Positions 42,407-43,932 of a stretch of 43,932 nucleotides of DNA are shown here, in pieces; position 1 is the stretch's first letter, and the number at the start of each line of letters is the position of its first letter. Source of the stretch: Gemmatimonadales bacterium (GTDB lineage Bacteria; Gemmatimonadota; Gemmatimonadetes; Palauibacterales; Palauibacteraceae); contig DAOVWI010000003.1 of assembly GCA_030636765.1 (NCBI GenBank), positions 1 through 43,932 of the forward strand. Reading direction: 5' to 3'. Below the pieces are notes generated by a model. The model had not been told where the DNA came from. It did not search any database and saw only the letters and a list, made by a program, of their open reading frames with translations. The position numbers and the translations under genes were made by a program.

Positions 42407-43075
42407 ATGAACCTGGAAACGGCGTGGCCATGGCTGGCCCTGCTCCTGCTCGGGTCGCTGCACGGCCTGAACCCTGGCATGGGTTGGCTGTTCGCCGTCG
42501 CGCTCGGACTTCAGGAGGAAGACCGGCGCGCCGTGTGGCGGTCCTTGCTCCCGCTCGGCCTGGGGCACGCGATCGCGATCGCCGTCGCGCTCGTGGCCGT
42601 CGGCCTCCTCGGTCTCGTCGTATCGCTCTCGGCGCTCAAGTGGCTGGTGGCGGCGATGCTCATCGGGATCGGCGCCTACAAGTTCGCGCGCCTGCGACAC
42701 CCGAAGTACGGCGGGCTGCGCATGTCGTTTCGCCAGCTCACGATCTGGTCATTCCTCATGGCGTCGGCGCACGGCGCGGGTCTCATGGTGCTTCCGATCG
42801 TGCTGGGCGCGGCCCCGGGCGCTGGCGCATCCACTGGACCTGGCACCCACTCGTCTCACGGGACGAGCTTTGCGGGGCTGCTCTCCGACGGGCAGCTGGC
42901 GGGCGTGATGGCGACCCTGGTCCACTCAGGAGCCTATCTTTTCGTGTGCGGCTTGATCGCCGTCATCGTATACGAGAAGCTGGGTCTGCGACTCCTCCGC
43001 TCGGCGTGGGTGAATCTCGACTCGATCTGGGCGATCACCTTGATTGCCACAGGCATTGCCACACTGCTGCTCTGA
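42407..43075 (+). CDS. Small polytopic membrane protein, possibly a UreH/NicO-like transporter
   Basis: 222 residues with about six TM segments from ATG 42407. The first carries '[25 protein letters not shown]', a conserved His/Asn/Pro motif reminiscent of metal- or sulfur-compound exporters of the NicO/UreH/TauE kind. A second His lies in '[18 protein letters not shown]', and a His-rich loop ('GTHSSHGTS') sits between later TM segments. Metal transport is possible given these His residues and the neighbouring copper-type methanethiol oxidase, but this is inference. The GTG at 42359 is a less likely start because it would add a basic stretch ahead of the first TM. Confidence 0.65.
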   Translation: MNLETAWPWLALLLLGSLHGLNPGMGWLFAVALGLQEEDRRAVWRSLLPLGLGHAIAIAVALVAVGLLGLVVSLSALKWLVAAMLIGIGAYKFARLRHPKYGGLRMSFRQLTIWSFLMASAHGAGLMVLPIVLGAAPGAGASTGPGTHSSHGTSFAGLLSDGQLAGVMATLVHSGAYLFVCGLIAVIVYEKLGLRLLRSAWVNLDSIWAITLIATGIATLLL

Positions 43076-43076
43076 G

Positions 43077-43932
43077 ATGCTCGACCCACACGAGGCCCTC
43101 CACAAAGAGCTGAGCGACCGCTACGAGCTCCAGGACGTGCTGGGCGAGGGCGGTATGGGGACCGTCTACCTCGCCCGGGATAGGAAGCACGACCGGTCGG
43201 TCGCCATCAAGACCATCCATCCGGACGTATCGAGCGGGATCGGGCCAGAGCGCTTCGAGCGCGAGATTCGCGTTACCGCCAGCCTCCAACATCCGCACAT
43301 CCTTCCTCTGATCGATTCCGGCGTTGCCGGGGAAACCCTCTACTATGTCATGCCCCATGTGGAGGGTGAATCACTCCGAAACCGGCTGGCCAGAGATGAG
43401 CGACTCCGGATCGATGAGGCAGTGAGAATAGCCTCTGATGTCGCCGAGGGGCTGGAGTATGCCCACCGGAACGGCGTGATACACCGAGACATCAAGCCGG
43501 CCAACATCCTGCTCACGTCGGACTACGCGCTGATCGCGGACTTCGGGATCGCGGCTATTGCGGACGCGGGGGGTGGGGAGACGCTGACGCAGACCGGGCT
43601 GGCCATCGGCACGCCGGCATATATGGCGCCCGAGCAGTTTGCCGGAGTGGCGACGCCGCGCAGCGACCTTTACTCCCTGGGTGCCGTGATGTACGAGGCG
43701 CTGGCGGGGCGGCGCTGGAACCTTGGTGCGGGCGCCGAGAAGACCGACTGGATGGGCGTTCCTCCGGCGCTAAGGCTCGTGCTGCAAAGGGCGCTCAGCG
43801 TCGGTACCCCCTTCTACATGAGTCCCGAGCAGGCCATGGCGGACCGGGAGCTGAGTCCGCGAACCGACATCTACTCCCTGGGGTGTGTCCTCTACGAGAT
43901 GCTGGTCGGACACCCGCCATTCACGGCCGGCA
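43077..43932 (+). CDS. PknB-type Ser/Thr protein kinase with duplicated C-lobe block (3' end outside window)
   Basis: The 285 visible residues are uninterrupted: '[14 protein letters not shown]' (glycine loop), 'VAIKTI' (Lys45), '[12 protein letters not shown]' (catalytic Asp138), 'IADFGIAA' (155-157), '[10 protein letters not shown]' and '[20 protein letters not shown]'. After '[10 protein letters not shown]', where such kinases normally end the fold with a '..P..RW' helix, the sequence returns to '[13 protein letters not shown]' and '[21 protein letters not shown]', a second activation loop and helix F-G region. This is either a real fusion/recombinant kinase or an assembly join between paralogues. 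The gene was missing from the ORF track because it runs off the end. Confidence 0.9.
   Translation, partial: MLDPHEALHKELSDRYELQDVLGEGGMGTVYLARDRKHDRSVAIKTIHPDVSSGIGPERFEREIRVTASLQHPHILPLIDSGVAGETLYYVMPHVEGESLRNRLARDERLRIDEAVRIASDVAEGLEYAHRNGVIHRDIKPANILLTSDYALIADFGIAAIADAGGGETLTQTGLAIGTPAYMAPEQFAGVATPRSDLYSLGAVMYEALAGRRWNLGAGAEKTDWMGVPPALRLVLQRALSVGTPFYMSPEQAMADRELSPRTDIYSLGCVLYEMLVGHPPFTAG

Overview
This is a GC-rich (roughly two-thirds G+C) bacterial chromosomal window. Genes are tightly packed, many joined by ATGA, GTGA or TTGA start/stop overlaps. I infer a Gemmatimonadota-like bacterium from the gene mix: an HAE1-type RND pump, a heme A synthase, a MoxR-DUF58-Bat operon, scpA-scpB-rluB, a PknB-type kinase, and many GTG/TTG starts. 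No 16S gene is present, so the phylum is an inference only. I see no phage, CRISPR array, tRNA or rRNA.

Layout. 1-582: end of a patatin-like phospholipase. 614-6029: an autoregulated TetR / lipoprotein adaptor / RND efflux operon with a clear promoter and paired operator. 6030-8856: a DUF3604 gene in an accessory-looking block. Two related imperfect palindromes of about 135 bp flank it in opposite orientation, and a perfect 18-bp stem-loop follows the gene. 8857-11273 (minus): a BNR/sialidase-fold lipoprotein and a membrane GGDEF cyclase. 11603-16204: a TlpA-like thioredoxin running tail-to-tail into a TonB receptor, which is coupled to an ABCB-type exporter. 16205-23929: ctaA, tryptophanase, thiolase, gltX-tadA and an NhaC antiporter with an exported N-terminal domain. 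24082-27759: pyrR-pyrB-pyrC coupled to a coiled-coil protein of unknown role. 27808-32735: rpsT (minus), a site-2 protease-like gene, scpA-scpB-rluB and an unrecognised 550-residue Rossmann protein. 32775-38280: moxR, DUF58, a BatD-like protein, batA, batB, batC. 38321-40820: pcm (minus), selD, upp. 40931-43932: an SBP56/methanethiol oxidase protein, a small polytopic membrane protein, and a Ser/Thr kinase cut by the window end.

Most notable points. (1) selD has an in-frame TGA exactly at the catalytic Cys position (GAG-U-ACK) followed at once by a SECIS-like hairpin, so it is very probably a selenoprotein that ordinary ORF calling truncates. (2) Inverted copies of an ERIC/MITE-like palindrome flank the DUF3604 gene. 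(3) The terminal kinase carries the activation-loop/C-lobe block twice in one reading frame. (4) Two genes (pyrR and the ABC exporter) have in-frame ATA codons at ideal Shine-Dalgarno spacing where a start is expected. (5) Five-to-six-codon micro-ORFs overlap the starts of moxR and the RND gene.

How the genes work together. Maintenance and division functions (ScpAB, GltX, TadA, S20, pyrimidine synthesis) are interleaved with envelope and stress functions: efflux, TonB uptake with an exporter, the Bat/MoxR system, and protein repair. Selenophosphate synthesis by SelD implies that SelA, SelB and tRNA-Sec exist elsewhere in the genome.
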